A DNA stretch of 64,000 nt from Azorinus chamasolen. Lineage: Eukaryota; Mollusca; Bivalvia; Cardiida; Solecurtidae. The notes beneath the pieces are model-generated. The model was given only the letters and a program-made list of their open reading frames with translations. It was not told where the DNA came from and searched no databases. The position numbers were made by a program, and so were the translations under genes. The stretch is taken from NCBI GenBank assembly GCA_963576725.1, contig OY755244.1, positions 38,423,855-38,487,854 on the forward strand, in the 5' to 3' direction. This document shows positions 1 to 10,199 of this stretch, piece after piece. The stretch's first letter is position 1. Every line of letters begins with the position of its first letter.

Positions 1-36
1 CTAAATCCGCGCCTGATGAAATAGGAAACACATAAT

Positions 37-42
37 TTTATT
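37..42 (-). promoter_or_regulatory. Possible poly(A) signal AATAAA
   Basis: The plus strand reads TTTATT, which is AATAAA on the minus strand, about 370 bases downstream of the candidate exon at 409-489. It matters only if that exon is terminal. In AT-rich DNA such a hexamer is common by chance. Confidence 0.15.
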
Positions 43-408
43 ATTGTAGCGACTACTTAATGTGACCAATAATCCATAGATTTTATAACTCCGAATCGAT
101 TTCGAAACAACAATTTGTGACACGGGTGAAAACCTGCGAACATCGATTGTGTGATGATTGACCCACATGTACATCAAAATAAGTACGTCCGCTACGACAT
201 GGGAGAACATGATGAGAGGCAATACTCTATTATTCGATTTATCCAGTCAATTAAGTTTTATCCTCTTTTAGTAGACTCATAAAACATTACATTCTGGATT
301 ACAACGAATTAATTTGCATTTAAAGTTGTTTCGATCAACGGAGCTCCCTTTTCATTTCCATTTCGACGTAAATAAGCTACCGCGAAGGAAAATAGGTTCG
401 ATACTTAC

Positions 409-489
409 CTTACATGGGGCGAAAACGTTGTTGTATTTGAAAAATAAGATCATTTGAATTGAGAACAAACCGAGTAACGGCCATCTCAT
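409..489 (-). CDS. Candidate first coding exon with signal peptide
   Basis: Reading the minus strand, an ATG with A at -3 opens 27 codons beginning MRWPLLGLFSIQMILFF, a basic then hydrophobic start like a secretion signal. The exon ends AAG followed by a strong GTAAGT donor, in phase 0. The rest of such a gene would lie to the left of the window. The alternative is a terminal exon of the EMI/EGF gene: an AG just before AAAATGAG would continue phase 1 in another frame, run 26 codons and stop at TAA overlapping the donor. A minus-strand AATAAA lies at 42-37. I cannot decide between the two from sequence alone. Confidence 0.3.
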
Positions 490-566
490 TTTCTATTTTT
501 AGATAGGCTTACTCATAAATCGACAGAGCAGAACAGACTATTAAGCCTATGACAACTGTTGCTCCT

Positions 567-787
567 TTAACCCTTTCGGTGCCAACTTTCTAATTGTCAC
601 CTGCAAATCAATTTTGTTACAGCATTCGGTAAATGAGATAAATAAATGCAAATTTCAAAGGAGTAAAGCACACATATATAGAAATAGGGTCTGAGACAAA
701 ATGTGATGTTCCTGCTCCGATGGCGTCTGATATGAAATTGCTATTTGTTGTGGTGCATATTTTCGACACTGGCGGTGAAAAGGTTAA
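567..787 (-). repeat. TTAA-flanked hairpin element, family L copy
   Basis: The element is bounded by TTAA at both ends, with outer ends TTAACCCTTTCGGTGCC and GGCGGTGAAAAGGTTAA as inverted repeats. It belongs to a family with other copies at 25363, 39716 and 59000. No protein-coding potential is seen. The TTAA target and CCC..GGG termini fit non-autonomous piggyBac-like elements. Confidence 0.6.
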
Positions 788-1759
788 GCGCGTCTCAATC
801 ATAGCATCATGTAAGTGAAAAGAAATTATGTATTATTTATCCATCAATATTTGCTTCCTAACTCGATTATTATTAAAAACGCGTTTTCCCAGCGGTGGAT
901 TCAGTTAATAAAACAGATAGATTAGCAATCATTAACGATTACGCCGTTGTAGCTCAATAGGTACATGTAGATCCGAAATCTGTTTGTTTTTAATTCACTT
1001 TTGCATGATCTAAAGTGGATTCGAATTCACCATGCAATAGTCATTTTTCAACTCGGTTTTCGCTTTCTCTTATTTGTATAATTCTATAGGTGAATGCTAT
1101 GTTATTCATTCAACATATGCATATTTATAGAAAATTAAAATAGTTCCATGGTTATATAATCATTACACCATAGAAACGTCTACTAACCTAATAAACCTTC
1201 TACTAGCGAAAGTAACCTCATAATTCTAAGCTTATCTGCACCCCTTTTTACGTCACTAGAGAAGCCTGGTGATCGGATGAATCAGACTTTACGGCAGATT
1301 CTGGTAAATGATGGACAATGGACATGTTCCGTTGTTTTCCGTAGCGATAATTATTTTGTTATTTTAACGATACAAACAATATATTTTGTTCTTACCACGG
1401 TCTTTAGTAATAAACTAGTTTCACCATTGCATAACTTCCGACTCTAAAGATATTTTGTAACGAAAAGTTTGTGAAAAATCTTTAGTAGTGCAGATCATAT
1501 TAAGTACGGCAAAAATTTCCTTTAACTTACTGATAAATAATATAAAAAAAAGCAAACCTAATCGAGCTCCAAAACGTCAATTTGTTTTATTTATTATTAT
1601 TATAATTTATCAGTTAAACCCTAATCCAGCTGCAAACTTCAAATATCGGCACCATATGACCTATTCAGTGTCGCAGTGCCGTAAAACCCAACTCAAAGAC
1701 TCCAAAAAGCAAAACATATCAACATAAATACAGTAGAACATGTTTAAAGTGACATTGTA
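788..1759. other. Intergenic, nothing recognised
   Basis: AT-rich sequence with no exon-like open frame flanked by splice sites on either strand and no copy of the repeat families defined here. Confidence 0.4.
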
Positions 1760-2007
1760 TTAACATTTCTCTTGCTGAATTTTAAAATACGTTCTCCTTC
1801 TTTACCCATGTCCTGTTGTATAATTACATATATCTTCACTGTGTACAAGTATTTCGCTGTGCAATCACTGCTGTGGAGTGCACTGGTTGCACAATCAACT
1901 TGTAAATAGTGTAGACCCTGATGAGACAGATCCTGTAGGAGTTATCTCATCTGGGTCTTCACTATTTGCAGGTAGGTATATTGCCGTGAATAGCAAGCGA
2001 AGGGTTA
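1760..2007 (+). repeat. TTAA hairpin element, family B copy 1
   Basis: One of eleven copies of a roughly 245-bp element. Full copies run from TTAACCCTTCGCTTGCT to AGCAAGCGAAGGGTTAA. This copy has a decayed left end and reads GGGTTAT on the right. The internal hairpin centred on a GACCCTGATGAGAC half is recognisable. Confidence 0.75.
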
Positions 2008-2036
2008 TTTGGACACATGAAACTTAAAGAGCAAGT

Positions 2037-2180
2037 GGTCGCTTAATACAGTGTAAAGTAAAGCAGAAAGTTCCTATATGAGATTTCTGCTTTACCTTTA
2101 ACCTGTATTAAACTACCTCCTGCCTTACATACACATAACTAAACTTCTTTTGATGGTCGCATCGAAAGGTTCTACTGTAC
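2037..2180. repeat. Partial TA-flanked hairpin element related to family D
   Basis: It contains the GGTCGCTTAATACAG arm, a hairpin around AAAGCAGAAAG, and the closing GGTTCTACTGTA terminus typical of the TA-flanked families. The left terminus is missing. Confidence 0.5.
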
Positions 2181-2359
2181 GGCAACACTCTTAGTTACAT
2201 TTAATTAATTACTGTTCTTAATTACGATTAATTAATTACTGTTCTTAATTACGATCCTAAAGATCGTACGACTACACTTATTGTAAGCTCTAATTTATGA
2301 CAATCAGCACTACTCGGATAGCCGAAATTATCACACATTCTAATGTGCAGCAATATAGA

Positions 2360-2570
2360 CCATTTCGCTGCCAAACTCTGTCGTCTGCTAACTTTGTCGT
2401 CTGCTACAAACTTTTATTCTTTTGATTTTCTTCATTTTTGTTTCAAAATTATAGTAACAGTAACAAACAGTTTGGATCCTGATGAGACGCCGAGTTACTC
2501 GGCGTCTCATCTGGATCCAAACTGTTTGCATAGGTTGTCACAGATCCGGCATTGGCAGCGAAAGAGTTAA
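2360..2570 (+). repeat. TTAA hairpin element, family A copy
   Basis: The ends are TTTCGCTGCCAAAC and GGCAGCGAAAGAGTTAA. The core at about 2468-2530 is a long hairpin made of GTTTGGATCC, GATGAGACGCCGAG and the reverse complement. The left TTAA is lost. Other copies lie at 14889, 29810, 32529, 37674 and 50525. Confidence 0.7.
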
Positions 2571-3009
2571 ACATACCACGATTGGAGTAGGAAGCTACAA
2601 TCGTCCTATGTTTGAAATTACTATACTTTCAGTCACGATTTTTGGAAAGATAGATCCATGGCTTACAAAACATTTCAGACTGTTCTAGATGTCTCATCTC
2701 GTAACAGGCATCACATCAAGCAAGGAATTCATTGTTGGCCGTTTAGCATATACCGGTGCTCATTACATTGTACACTCTGACCAGTCATTGTATTTGAGAA
2801 TTAAGAACCGACATCTTGGTTTTGACGTACGTTTTATACAGTTTATCGCAAAAGAATCTGTAACTTTGTCGACCTCACAGACAGGACACAGACCAAAGGT
2901 CTTAATTCAGATTAGAGGGATCCCGGAAAAGTCCTCAGTTCTGGGTCAAAACTGATTACTGAGTCCATAGATATCAATGATTATGCCGGAATATTCTTTG
3001 ATTGTAATG
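2571..3009. other. Intergenic, nothing recognised
   Basis: Open frames exist on the plus strand (for example 2689-2955) but lack splice context, domain signatures or cysteine patterning, and are treated as chance. Confidence 0.35.
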
Positions 3010-3146
3010 CCCCCTAGTTTATATATTTTTTCACTTGAGCCTGGGATCATTCTCAAGCATCTGGTTGGTCAGAATCTGAGCTTGCTCCGATTCTTACAAA
3101 TCAGATACTTGAGAATGATCTTAGAGGTTTTATAAACTTGGGCCTA
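3010..3146. repeat. Diverged CCAAT-rich palindrome, family F-like
   Basis: Inverted repeats around GAGAATGATC and TTGGTCAG lie between outer TTATA arms, resembling family F at 15323 and in the introns of the large gene. It is clearly more diverged than those copies. Confidence 0.4.
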
Positions 3147-3401
3147 GATTTCGAGTTTCATCAGGTTTGTAGCTCTATGACATTCGGTCAGTAGCTTCTC
3201 ATAAGCTTTAAAACGTATCGGAACAGTGAATAACAGTACCTCAGATTTTGGTTTTTTATGGGTCGCAGTTATGAAGTCGGAAAAAGTCCAAAGGCAGGGC
3301 ACAGTCTTTATTTGGTCATTTTGAGTATGGTAAAGCATGAGACTTACTCTTTAAAGTACCATATATCTGATAGAGGAATAATACCGAAAGTGTTCATTTA
3401 C

Positions 3402-3515
3402 CTGACCCCGTGTCGTAAACCTGGCATCGGTCACCCGTGAAGTCGGTGCCGTTACAATCACACTGCTTAGGTCTGATGCACTGGCCGCCATTTTCACAGC
3501 CATCAGGGCATTCCG
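3402..3515 (-). CDS. EMI/EGF secreted gene, exon 4: EGF-like domain
   Basis: The exon is flanked by TTATTTCAG and GTAAAT and runs phase 1 to 1 (114 bp). Joined to the previous exon it reads ECPDGCENGGQCIRPKQC followed by DCNGTDFTGDRC. That is a six-cysteine EGF-like domain with the usual C-x-C and G-x-x-C ending, and no clear calcium-binding D-x-D-E signature. It follows an EMI-like module, the order also found in EGFL7 and MEGF-type proteins. The next exon was not identified. A stop 11 codons after a GT at about 3237 is possible but weak. Confidence 0.8.
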
Positions 3516-3644
3516 CTGAAATAATAAATAATTTATTTGTTTCAATTTACCATCATCATTATCACCATAATGAAACCATAACTGTCATTAAAATAGTTTG
3601 AAAAAACATGACAGTAACAGTACTTACATAAATAGTGAAAATAA

Positions 3645-3730
3645 TAAAGGTAATAATAATAATAATAATATAATGATTATAAGTAGTAGTAGTTGTAGTA
3701 GTAGCAGTAGTAATAGTAATAATTATACAT

Positions 3731-3820
<90 letters not shown>

Positions 3821-3960
3821 CATGTAGTAGTAGTAGAAGTACTACTACTACTAGAAGTAGCAGTAATATTAGTAGTAGTAGTAGTGGTAGTAGTAGTAAT
3901 AATAGCAGTAGTATAGTACACATACGTAGTAGTAGTAGCAGTTGTAGGAGTATTACATGT
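3645..3960. repeat. (ATT)n and (AGT)n microsatellite
   Basis: Long runs of TAA/ATT and AGT trinucleotides are interrupted by short variants. Poly-Ser, poly-Ile, poly-Asn and poly-Thr frames appear on both strands purely as a result. It lies in intron 3 of the EMI/EGF gene. Confidence 0.95.
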
Positions 3961-4032
3961 ATTTGGTGTTAAAATAGCAAAGCCATGTCAACCAAATGTA
4001 TATATGAGCATATATTAATACACATGACTTAC

Positions 4033-4103
4033 GTATACAACCGGTGGCTGGGGTGCCTCTGTAACCAGTACAGCACTCATCCACTTCCTCTGTGCCCACT
4101 GGT
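4033..4103 (-). CDS. EMI/EGF secreted gene, exon 3: end of EMI-like module
   Basis: The exon lies between GCTGATTGCAG and GTAAGT, with phase 2 to 1 and 71 bp. It encodes PVGTEEVDECCTGYRG followed by TPATGCI. The ECC-x-GY-x-G motif is the hallmark end of EMI domains (WRCCPGY-type). Phase joins exactly to exon 2 (CA+A gives Gln) and to exon 4 (C+CG gives Pro). The phase fit across three junctions is the main evidence that these exons form one transcript. Confidence 0.8.
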
Positions 4104-4175
4104 CTGCAATCAGCGAAAAAGTGGCCAATTATACGCAAGTCAATGGCAAGCGAATACTTAATCATCAATGCTTGC

Positions 4176-4628
4176 ACTTATCACTTTACTCGACTTTCTA
4201 CGCATTTTCAAACAGAGGAGAACCAGGTCAGGCGGTTCATATAGTAGCCGCCTAATCAGGGTCTGCTGTTTGCTTATGATATACAGTAAAATCTCGATTA
4301 TTCGAATTGTTTGAATAGAAGAATTTAAACCCTTTTAGGCAGGTGGCTGCTTAATACATGAAGAAAGTCATGCAGAAAGCTCCTAGAGGAGCTTTCTGCA
4401 TGACTTTCACCATGCATTAAGCTGCCATCCGTCTTAAAGATCGATAATAATACGTATTTTAGTGTTCGAATAATCGAGATTTAATGTAATATAGACAAGA
4501 TTCTGCAGTTTCTGCTATGACTATAACTTCCTGTGTTCATGTGCTAGTATAACAAATTAATCTAAATAATATTCACGATATGTCTTACATGAATGTCTTA
4601 CATGAATATTCATGGTAGAAAGGATTAA
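4176..4628 (+). repeat. Family C TTAA hairpin element with nested TA element
   Basis: The left part has the TTTCTACGCATTTTCAAACAG arm and a hairpin ending in GGGTCTGCTGTTTGC. It is interrupted by a TA-flanked element at about 4284-4494. The remainder resumes with the family C right half and ends AAAGGATTAA. It sits in intron 2 of the EMI/EGF gene. Confidence 0.6.
4284..4494. repeat. TA-flanked hairpin element, family E, nested
   Basis: The termini TACAGTAAAATCTCGATTAT and AATAATCGAGATTTAATGTA are inverted repeats. The interior is a hairpin with GCTCCTAGAGGAGC at the centre and ATGACTTTC arms. The TA target and CAGT start fit non-autonomous Tc1/mariner-like elements. Confidence 0.65.
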
Positions 4629-5057
4629 CACTTTTACCATCATGGATGTATCGATGATAACCTTGCACACACTTTCAATCAAGAGGAGACATCGAGTGAC
4701 TCAGTACCGTGTGACTCGGCACCGGGTGACGTGGCACCGAGTCACTCGGCGTCTCCCCATGAAATAATTTGGTAGTCATTTATTATACTTTTATAAAGAA
4801 ATTAAAGAAGACGCTACTCTGAAGCGTGAAGCATACGACAATCGTAGCAGACGAAATAGAGTTTGGTTTACTTAACCTTATAAAATTATCGATGTGAATA
4901 CATACACATTATAATCGTAATTATACCTAGATCTTTTCTAATTCGGTGAATAGAGATGGGTGAGGTTTAGGTGGCTGTTTAAACTTAAGTCCAAGTTTTA
5001 TTAGTGATTACAGATGTCCAGGTAAGATATGCAAATTAAACCATTTTCAAGGCGCCT

Positions 5058-5158
5058 TATTTTCTCCACCAAACCCTACGTTGTAACTACTCTTTAGAAT
5101 CGTCTCGAAGAGACGGTTCTAAAGAGTGGTCACAACGTAGGGTTTGGTGGGGAAATGA
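5058..5158. repeat. Short palindromic element, family G copy 1
   Basis: An inverted repeat with arms containing CCACCAAACCCTACGTTGT and ACTCTTTAGAATCGTCTC around a short AAG loop. Related copies lie at 17612, 25621, 40093 and 49786. Confidence 0.7.
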
Positions 5159-5737
5159 CGATTTTAGTATCTAAGTACGATCATTTATCTGCTGTCCAGT
5201 GATTACATTTGCATTTGCAAATAGTTTGGACCAAGATGAGACGCCGAAATACACGTGTCTCTTCAGGATACAAGCTGTTTGACACTCTAGCTGCATTTTG
5301 GTAGACACGGATCTAAAAATGCAGTTGGTGAAAATTGGTGACGAACTACAATTGTTTTTTATACAAAACTGATGTACACCCTCCCCTTGTCCCCTTTCGC
5401 GCCACATAAATCTGCAGAATATAATCGAACCGGAGCAGGAGCAGGAATAAGACAGGCACAACAAGGCATGGTGTTGATCAATCCTATGAAGTTTCATAAA
5501 AATCGACCAAAGGTTTTTAGAAAACCTTGCGGACAAAATATTCTATGTGAAAATTTCATTATATAACTAGGCAGGAAGCTGATAAATCAATATCCGACCA
5601 GAGGTTTTGGAGAAACCGCGCGAACAAATTCAAATCGGACAAACGGACATATTTATATAGGACGCCGTGCACGAAAACAATGTCACCTCAGTATACTGGG
5701 GGAGACATAATTAATTTGTTCGGCAGATTAAATATTA
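5159..5737. other. Intronic, only degraded repeat fragments
   Basis: Around 5220-5275 a broken family A core (GTTTGGACCAAGATGAGACG) is visible. No exon with flanking splice sites in the needed phase was found here. Confidence 0.35.
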
Positions 5738-5830
5738 ATTGAATGAATGAATGAAAGACTTTATTTAACGAGGGTAGGTCAATTAGTCATAATGACTAAT
5801 CTACCTTGAGGCCCTCAATACAAGCATTTC
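5738..5830 (-). repeat. Possible 3' end of a LINE-like element
   Basis: A GAAT tetramer run followed by AAAGACTTTATTTAACGAGG and a short palindrome GTCATAATGACTAAT resembles the tail regions of mollusc retroelements read on the minus strand. No reverse transcriptase frame is attached, so this is a weak call. Confidence 0.25.
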
Positions 5831-6118
5831 ATACAAAATACAAAACGGTAAAACAGATCTATATACACTAGAAATCAATGTTCAGATCAATAACAAGTTT
5901 TTGAACCCTCTAGATCTGAAACATGGAACATGTGCAAATACTGTAGGTATAAATCAAAGTGTTCTGACAGAAGACGGCTGATCAGGGTATGCACTGTTTG
6001 CTAAGCAAATCAGAGTCAAATCTCATCATTAGTATGTATATATTTGGGGGAAACTTCAATTAAATTGATGGGTCCAAATTTCAAATTAATCGAGCTTACC
6101 CTTTATAGTATACAGGTC

Positions 6119-6344
6119 TAACCCTTTCCCTCATATAAACGTGTTTTCACGCATTTACAAACAGAGTAGACCCAGATCAGACGGCTCCTAGAGGAGCGGT
6201 CTGATCAGGGTCTACTCTGTTTGCTAACAGAATTTGATAGATCTATTTCTTTACTTTCTAAAATGGTTACAATATTCCACCTTCCATGTTTCATTATAAC
6301 TCAGTATTCAAATTGGACTAAACATAGAACAGGGAATGGGTTAA
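6119..6344 (+). repeat. TTAA hairpin element, family C
   Basis: It starts TAACCCTTTCCCTCATATAA and ends AGGGAATGGGTTAA. The hairpin core is at 6170-6217 with GACCCAGATCAGACGGCTCC opposite its complement, the left copy CCCAGAT and the right copy reading CCCTGAT when reversed. Confidence 0.7.
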
Positions 6345-6557
6345 GAGTTATAACAAGCTTATGATATTTTTTCTAGACATATTGAATAAAGGGAATGCTT
6401 GCACTGGCATTTGAAACAATGTAGACCCAGATTAAATGGCTCCTAGGAAGAGTCATTGTTTGTCAGTCTAAATCATCTAGCAAGTTTCAGCCTTTCATAC
6501 CCAGTTGACTCTATATATTATTTCGCTCTGAAATTTGTGTTGCAAGGGTAAACTTAC

Positions 6558-6743
6558 TGTCTGATGTGGCAAACAAGCGATGGATCATCTTCGATGAGTC
6601 TTCTCCTCTGAGCTGATGTCATATTCTCAAGAGACTTCAGCGAATCCATGTCAAGAATCCAGCCCTCGAGGGCAAAATTCGGGTACTGTTGACAGGGAAT
6701 ATCCAATTCATCATACTTCGAAACAGTATTGGTGCACACGGTA
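6558..6743 (-). CDS. EMI/EGF secreted gene, exon 2: EMI-like module
   Basis: The exon runs from a GTTTCAG acceptor to a GTAAGT donor, phase 2 to 2, 186 bp. It encodes 61 complete codons with cysteines at VCTNTVSKY, PCQQYP and VCHIRQ. With exon 3 (ECC..GC) the spacing fits a divergent EMI module, an extracellular interaction domain found at the N-terminus of secreted proteins. It carries one N-glycosylation site (NMTS). The link to the signal-peptide exon is by phase: GG plus T gives Gly. The domain call rests on cysteine layout and neighbours, and could be wrong in detail even if the gene is real. Confidence 0.75.
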
Positions 6744-6847
6744 CTGAAACAAAACCAACATCTACTTTAAGATTTTGGATCAGGTTCGGTATTTTTTTCA
6801 GATGCTGATGAGTGTCGACGAGTGATCATCATGCTCTGACGACTTGT

Positions 6848-7249
6848 TTAACCATTTACTCTATCAATACGCCTTTCTACGCATTTGCAATCAGAGTAGA
6901 CCTATATCACGACTCCTGTTTGCTAATAATATACAGTAGAACCCCTCTAATGCGACCACTTAATAAATACACATGGTTGTCTTTATAAGCAGGTGGTTGC
7001 TTAATGCAGGGCAAAAGTAATATTTCTAGGAGCTTTCTGCATTACTTTTGTCCTGCATTAAGCTACATTGTATCACCTGCATCTAGCACCCAGAATGATA
7101 CATCTTTTAGGTGGTCGCATTAGCGGGGTTTTACTGTAATATAAATATGATTCTATAGTTTCTACTTTGGTAAAATGCCATATGTATACTAGTTTAATAT
7201 TCATGATGTCATATTTTCTTACATAAATATCCAGGGAGTAAAGAGTTAA
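6848..7249 (+). repeat. Family C element with nested family D element
   Basis: The left terminus is TTAACCATTTACTC and the right terminus GGGAGTAAAGAGTTAA. In the middle a TA-flanked element (6932-7138) splits the family C sequence between TTTGCTAATA and ATATAAATATGATTC. Confidence 0.65.
6932..7138. repeat. TA-flanked hairpin element, family D copy 1
   Basis: The terminal repeats TACAGTAGAACCCCTCTAAT and TTAGCGGGGTTTTACTGTA flank a TA target. The interior pairs GCAGGTGGTTGCTTAATGCA with its approximate complement. The CAGT..ACTG ends fit Tc1/mariner-type non-autonomous elements. Confidence 0.75.
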
Positions 7250-7317
7250 ATAGTTTAGGCTGTCCTGGGTTATCAATGGTTCCCCATAACCCATTGGACA
7301 GTATCATAAAATGCAGC

Positions 7318-7560
7318 CCGGTAAGAACTGGCCCGTCCACATGATATAAAGCTTGACGCCGATATCTCGAACACGGACAACTCGACTTTCGGATAAGTCG
7401 AGGTAAAAAATTACAACACAGATTTGTTCTAAAATGTATCACTGCGCATATCTAGAAACACATGTGAGAACTTAATGCAGGTCGGAAGTAATACATGTTG
7501 AAACATTTAGCATTACTTTAGACCTTCATTTAGCTGTGAACATATTACTTGATATTGATA
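7318..7560. repeat. Family K hairpin element fragment
   Basis: Contains GATATCTCGAACACGGA, ATCACTGCGCATATCTAGAA and AACTTAATGCAGGTCGGAAG, shared in order with 26636-26894 and 42560-43035. The GATATCTCGA terminus is of the Tc1/mariner style. Confidence 0.5.
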
Positions 7561-8470
7561 ATGATTTAAATAAAACTTCCAAGTATTTAGACGATATTTT
7601 GAATTTTGATAATCCTTATCTTGAAACGATGGTTTCTTCAATTTACCCAAAGGAACTGTCTTTAAACAAAGCGAATCAGTCTGACATTATGGCTTCCTTT
7701 TAAGATTTGAATCTTTCCATCACAAATGATAGCTTCGTCCAAAATATACAATTAAATGGAATATTTTAGTTTAAAAATTGTTAATTATGATTTTCTAGAT
7801 GAAGATGTGCGCCGGTCTACATCTTATGGGGTTTACTTTTCTCAACTTATTCGGTTTGCTCGAACCTGTTCTTTGCTAATAGTCGCAATTTGGTTATAAC
7901 TGACAAATATCTGAAGCAACGTTACAGATATAAAAAAAATCGGAAAACCTTTTTATAAATTTTATAAATTTTATTATCAAAATTTACTTCTCATTGGTAA
8001 ATCTAGTTGCAATCTACAGCCTACAGCAATAGGATACTTCTCTTCTAGATTTTTTTTATGAAATTATCTACAAACTTAGGCAAATCTGGGGTCATATCAT
8101 GACATACTTGTTTCTGAAATAACACCTCGTCCATAGCTATACTGTTTTGCAAATACATCAATGATGTAAGAACCAGTTTGTTTTTCTTTTAGTGACACGG
8201 TTGATTTATATAAGTATAAAATATAGACCTATAAGCATTGATGACTATTCATATAATAAATAATGACACTTATGAATATTTATTAGCTGAAATTGTATAA
8301 TTGTAAATAGCGTAAAATGCTTTGACCATATAACAACCTAGAATCAGTTCTATATTAGTCAATAAGTTATCAGAGTAGACCTTATAAGCTGGAATTTGAT
8401 CTGGGTTATCTCTTTAACAAATGCTTCAGAAGTCATCCCTATCAGTTATAGGATTAAATATTCAATATCT
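7561..8470. other. Intron 1 of EMI/EGF gene, nothing recognised
   Basis: Very AT-rich, with no exon candidate and no clear family copy. Confidence 0.4.
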
Positions 8471-8538
8471 TATTTGCTGCTAATCACACAAATAAATAAA
8501 TGATATTCGTCGTTGAAATATGACATGTATATACATAC

Positions 8539-8662
8539 CCCTGCTCAAAGGCGATAGCTGTGGTCAGTATCCATAGTGTTAGTCCAATGTAGAGAAATTC
8601 TTTGCCTCCCATGGTGGCAAAATCTCCGTCGAAACGAATTGTGTTTCTCTTCTCGTTCTTCT
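8539..8662 (-). CDS. EMI/EGF secreted gene, exon 1: start codon and signal peptide
   Basis: The coding part is 8539-8612; 8613-8662 is 5' UTR following an ATTATTTCAG acceptor, so an upstream non-coding exon is expected. The ATG sits in GCCACCATGG, a perfect Kozak context, and is the reason for this start. It opens MGGKEFLYIGLTLWILTTAI followed by AFEQG, a typical signal peptide with a hydrophobic core and a likely cleavage near AFEQ. The donor is GTATGT, phase 2 (74 coding bases), joining exon 2 to give EQGTVCTN. The mature protein should therefore be secreted or lumenal. Confidence 0.8.
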
Positions 8663-9163
8663 CTGAAATAATTTTAGTGATATGCAGTTTCAATTAACAA
8701 TACAATGTTGTGGCTGAATATGCTGGAATCACCGGCGCCCGTACGGTCCCGCCACCTTTTATATACAACAACTTGCGATGATGAGAAGCTGATTGGCTGA
8801 TATGGTCACGTGATACGAACGAAAAGACTCGATTGGGTATTGGAGGCGAGAGTATATGAAGAAAAGCAAAGGTTAGTCTCAGGATCGTTATAGTCCAGGA
8901 ACGACACGCAGATACGTTCAACATCAAACAAATTGCAACATAAATGAGTTTGCGATAGTTAAAGTCCCTGAACGCCATTGCATTAAAAAATATGCTGAAT
9001 GTACCCTTCACTATACCATTTAAACAGTCTTGCTTTTTATTTGATCGTTTTCTGTTGAGAAACAACAATAAAACTCTATAATATATCGCGCTGTACTTTT
9101 GTTCCAGCGGTCAAAAAGTATGACAGTTCTTTAAATATTCGCTATAAATATTGCAAACATTTC
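8663..9163. other. Upstream region of EMI/EGF gene
   Basis: The 5' UTR exon, transcription start and promoter should lie here or slightly further right. An open minus frame at 8694-9068 has no recognisable domain. A TATA-like run (ATATATTATAGAG on the minus strand, near 9080) is present but not diagnostic. Confidence 0.3.
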
Positions 9164-9173
9164 GCGCATGCGC
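9164..9173. promoter_or_regulatory. Perfect NRF-1-type palindrome
   Basis: GCGCATGCGC is the consensus NRF-1 binding palindrome and is unexpected in AT-rich surroundings. It lies about 550 bases upstream of the start codon of the EMI/EGF gene. Whether it acts as a promoter element is inference. Confidence 0.35.
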
Positions 9174-9869
9174 CTCTTGATATCAAACAATGTATTTAGG
9201 CGTCCCTTGGAAGCCGATGTGGGATGAGCACTGTCTCTAAAAATATCGGAAGAAATTGCAGAAATAAACATACCTCGCAATCTATATTAAAACCTACTTT
9301 CGTGTTCTCTATATTTAAATCGATATAAACAAAACATGTAATTTAACACAAAACCTTACGTTTGGAATTTTTTAAGACCAGTTTCTTTCAAATGGATGGT
9401 CAGTCTATCAAAACACCAAAGTGTCATTTTTTTCGATCTTAGGACGTCCAGGGACTTTAAATGCTCCGGTGTTGTACTGATACGTGCTGAAAGACGCCAT
9501 TGATAGGACGAGAGCAAATCATGTTTTTACCTGTAAAATATTACCTCAGAAGGAATGAAATACGAAAAATAATCATAATAATTAAATATCGTATTTAATT
9601 GTTTTTTAACAAAAGAACATACAAATAGTGCTGCAAAATGTTTAAAACAAACATCCTACATTTTCGTGTTTATATGAGAACATATCAAAAATACAAGCTT
9701 GAATATACACATTGTGACCATATATTTTACAATGTCTTGACTTGAATTTGAATCGATACAGCCGAATAACGTGTCGTCTTCTACGTTTCTTGTCTAACGG
9801 TGTTTTGTCTGTTGAATGCTCAAAACCTTCCTGTTTGCACTGATGTTTTGGTCTGATAGAAAGATAATG

Positions 9870-10067
9870 CTATTGGTCTCTAGCTCTGTATGATAGCAAA
9901 AGAGTACCAGCAAGTCGGTGTCGTAGACTGCTTAGAGGCAAGACAGCTATTTGCATAATGCCCATATGGGCAACAGCTTTTGCATGAACGATCTCGCACC
10001 CAATGCTATCAAGCGTGGCAGCCAGAAGGTCAATGAATATATGCTCGTTTTCAACGTTCAACGTCAA
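9870..10067 (-). pseudogene. Degenerate open frame, origin unknown
   Basis: A 65-codon minus-strand frame includes NEHIFIDLLAATLDSIGC and HMGIMQIAVLPLSSLRHRL, reading more like real protein than chance sequence. The frame is closed on both sides without splice sites, so if it was coding it is now a remnant, perhaps of a transposon. I do not recognise the family. Confidence 0.2.
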
Positions 10068-10199
10068 TGACCTTTGTGGTGGGTCCGTTCAGATAACAAT
10101 CAAACAACGGTTGGTGAACCATGCCTCTGATCGAAATCTGCAAATGCAGATGAATTATGTCCACTTAGCCATGGTACTTTGCAAGGATTGTCCTGCTTA

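Noticed and set aside
3168..3237. Possible terminal exon (TVIHCSDTF then stop) of the EMI-EGF gene
   Set aside because: Phase fits but the acceptor has almost no pyrimidine tract and the exon is very short; not supported enough to list.
3562..3972. Long open frames on both strands (poly-Ser, poly-Thr, poly-Ile)
   Set aside because: Produced by the AGT/ATT microsatellite.
8694..9068. 124-codon minus frame upstream of the EMI-EGF start
   Set aside because: No domain or signal sequence and no good splice link; more likely promoter or 5' UTR DNA.
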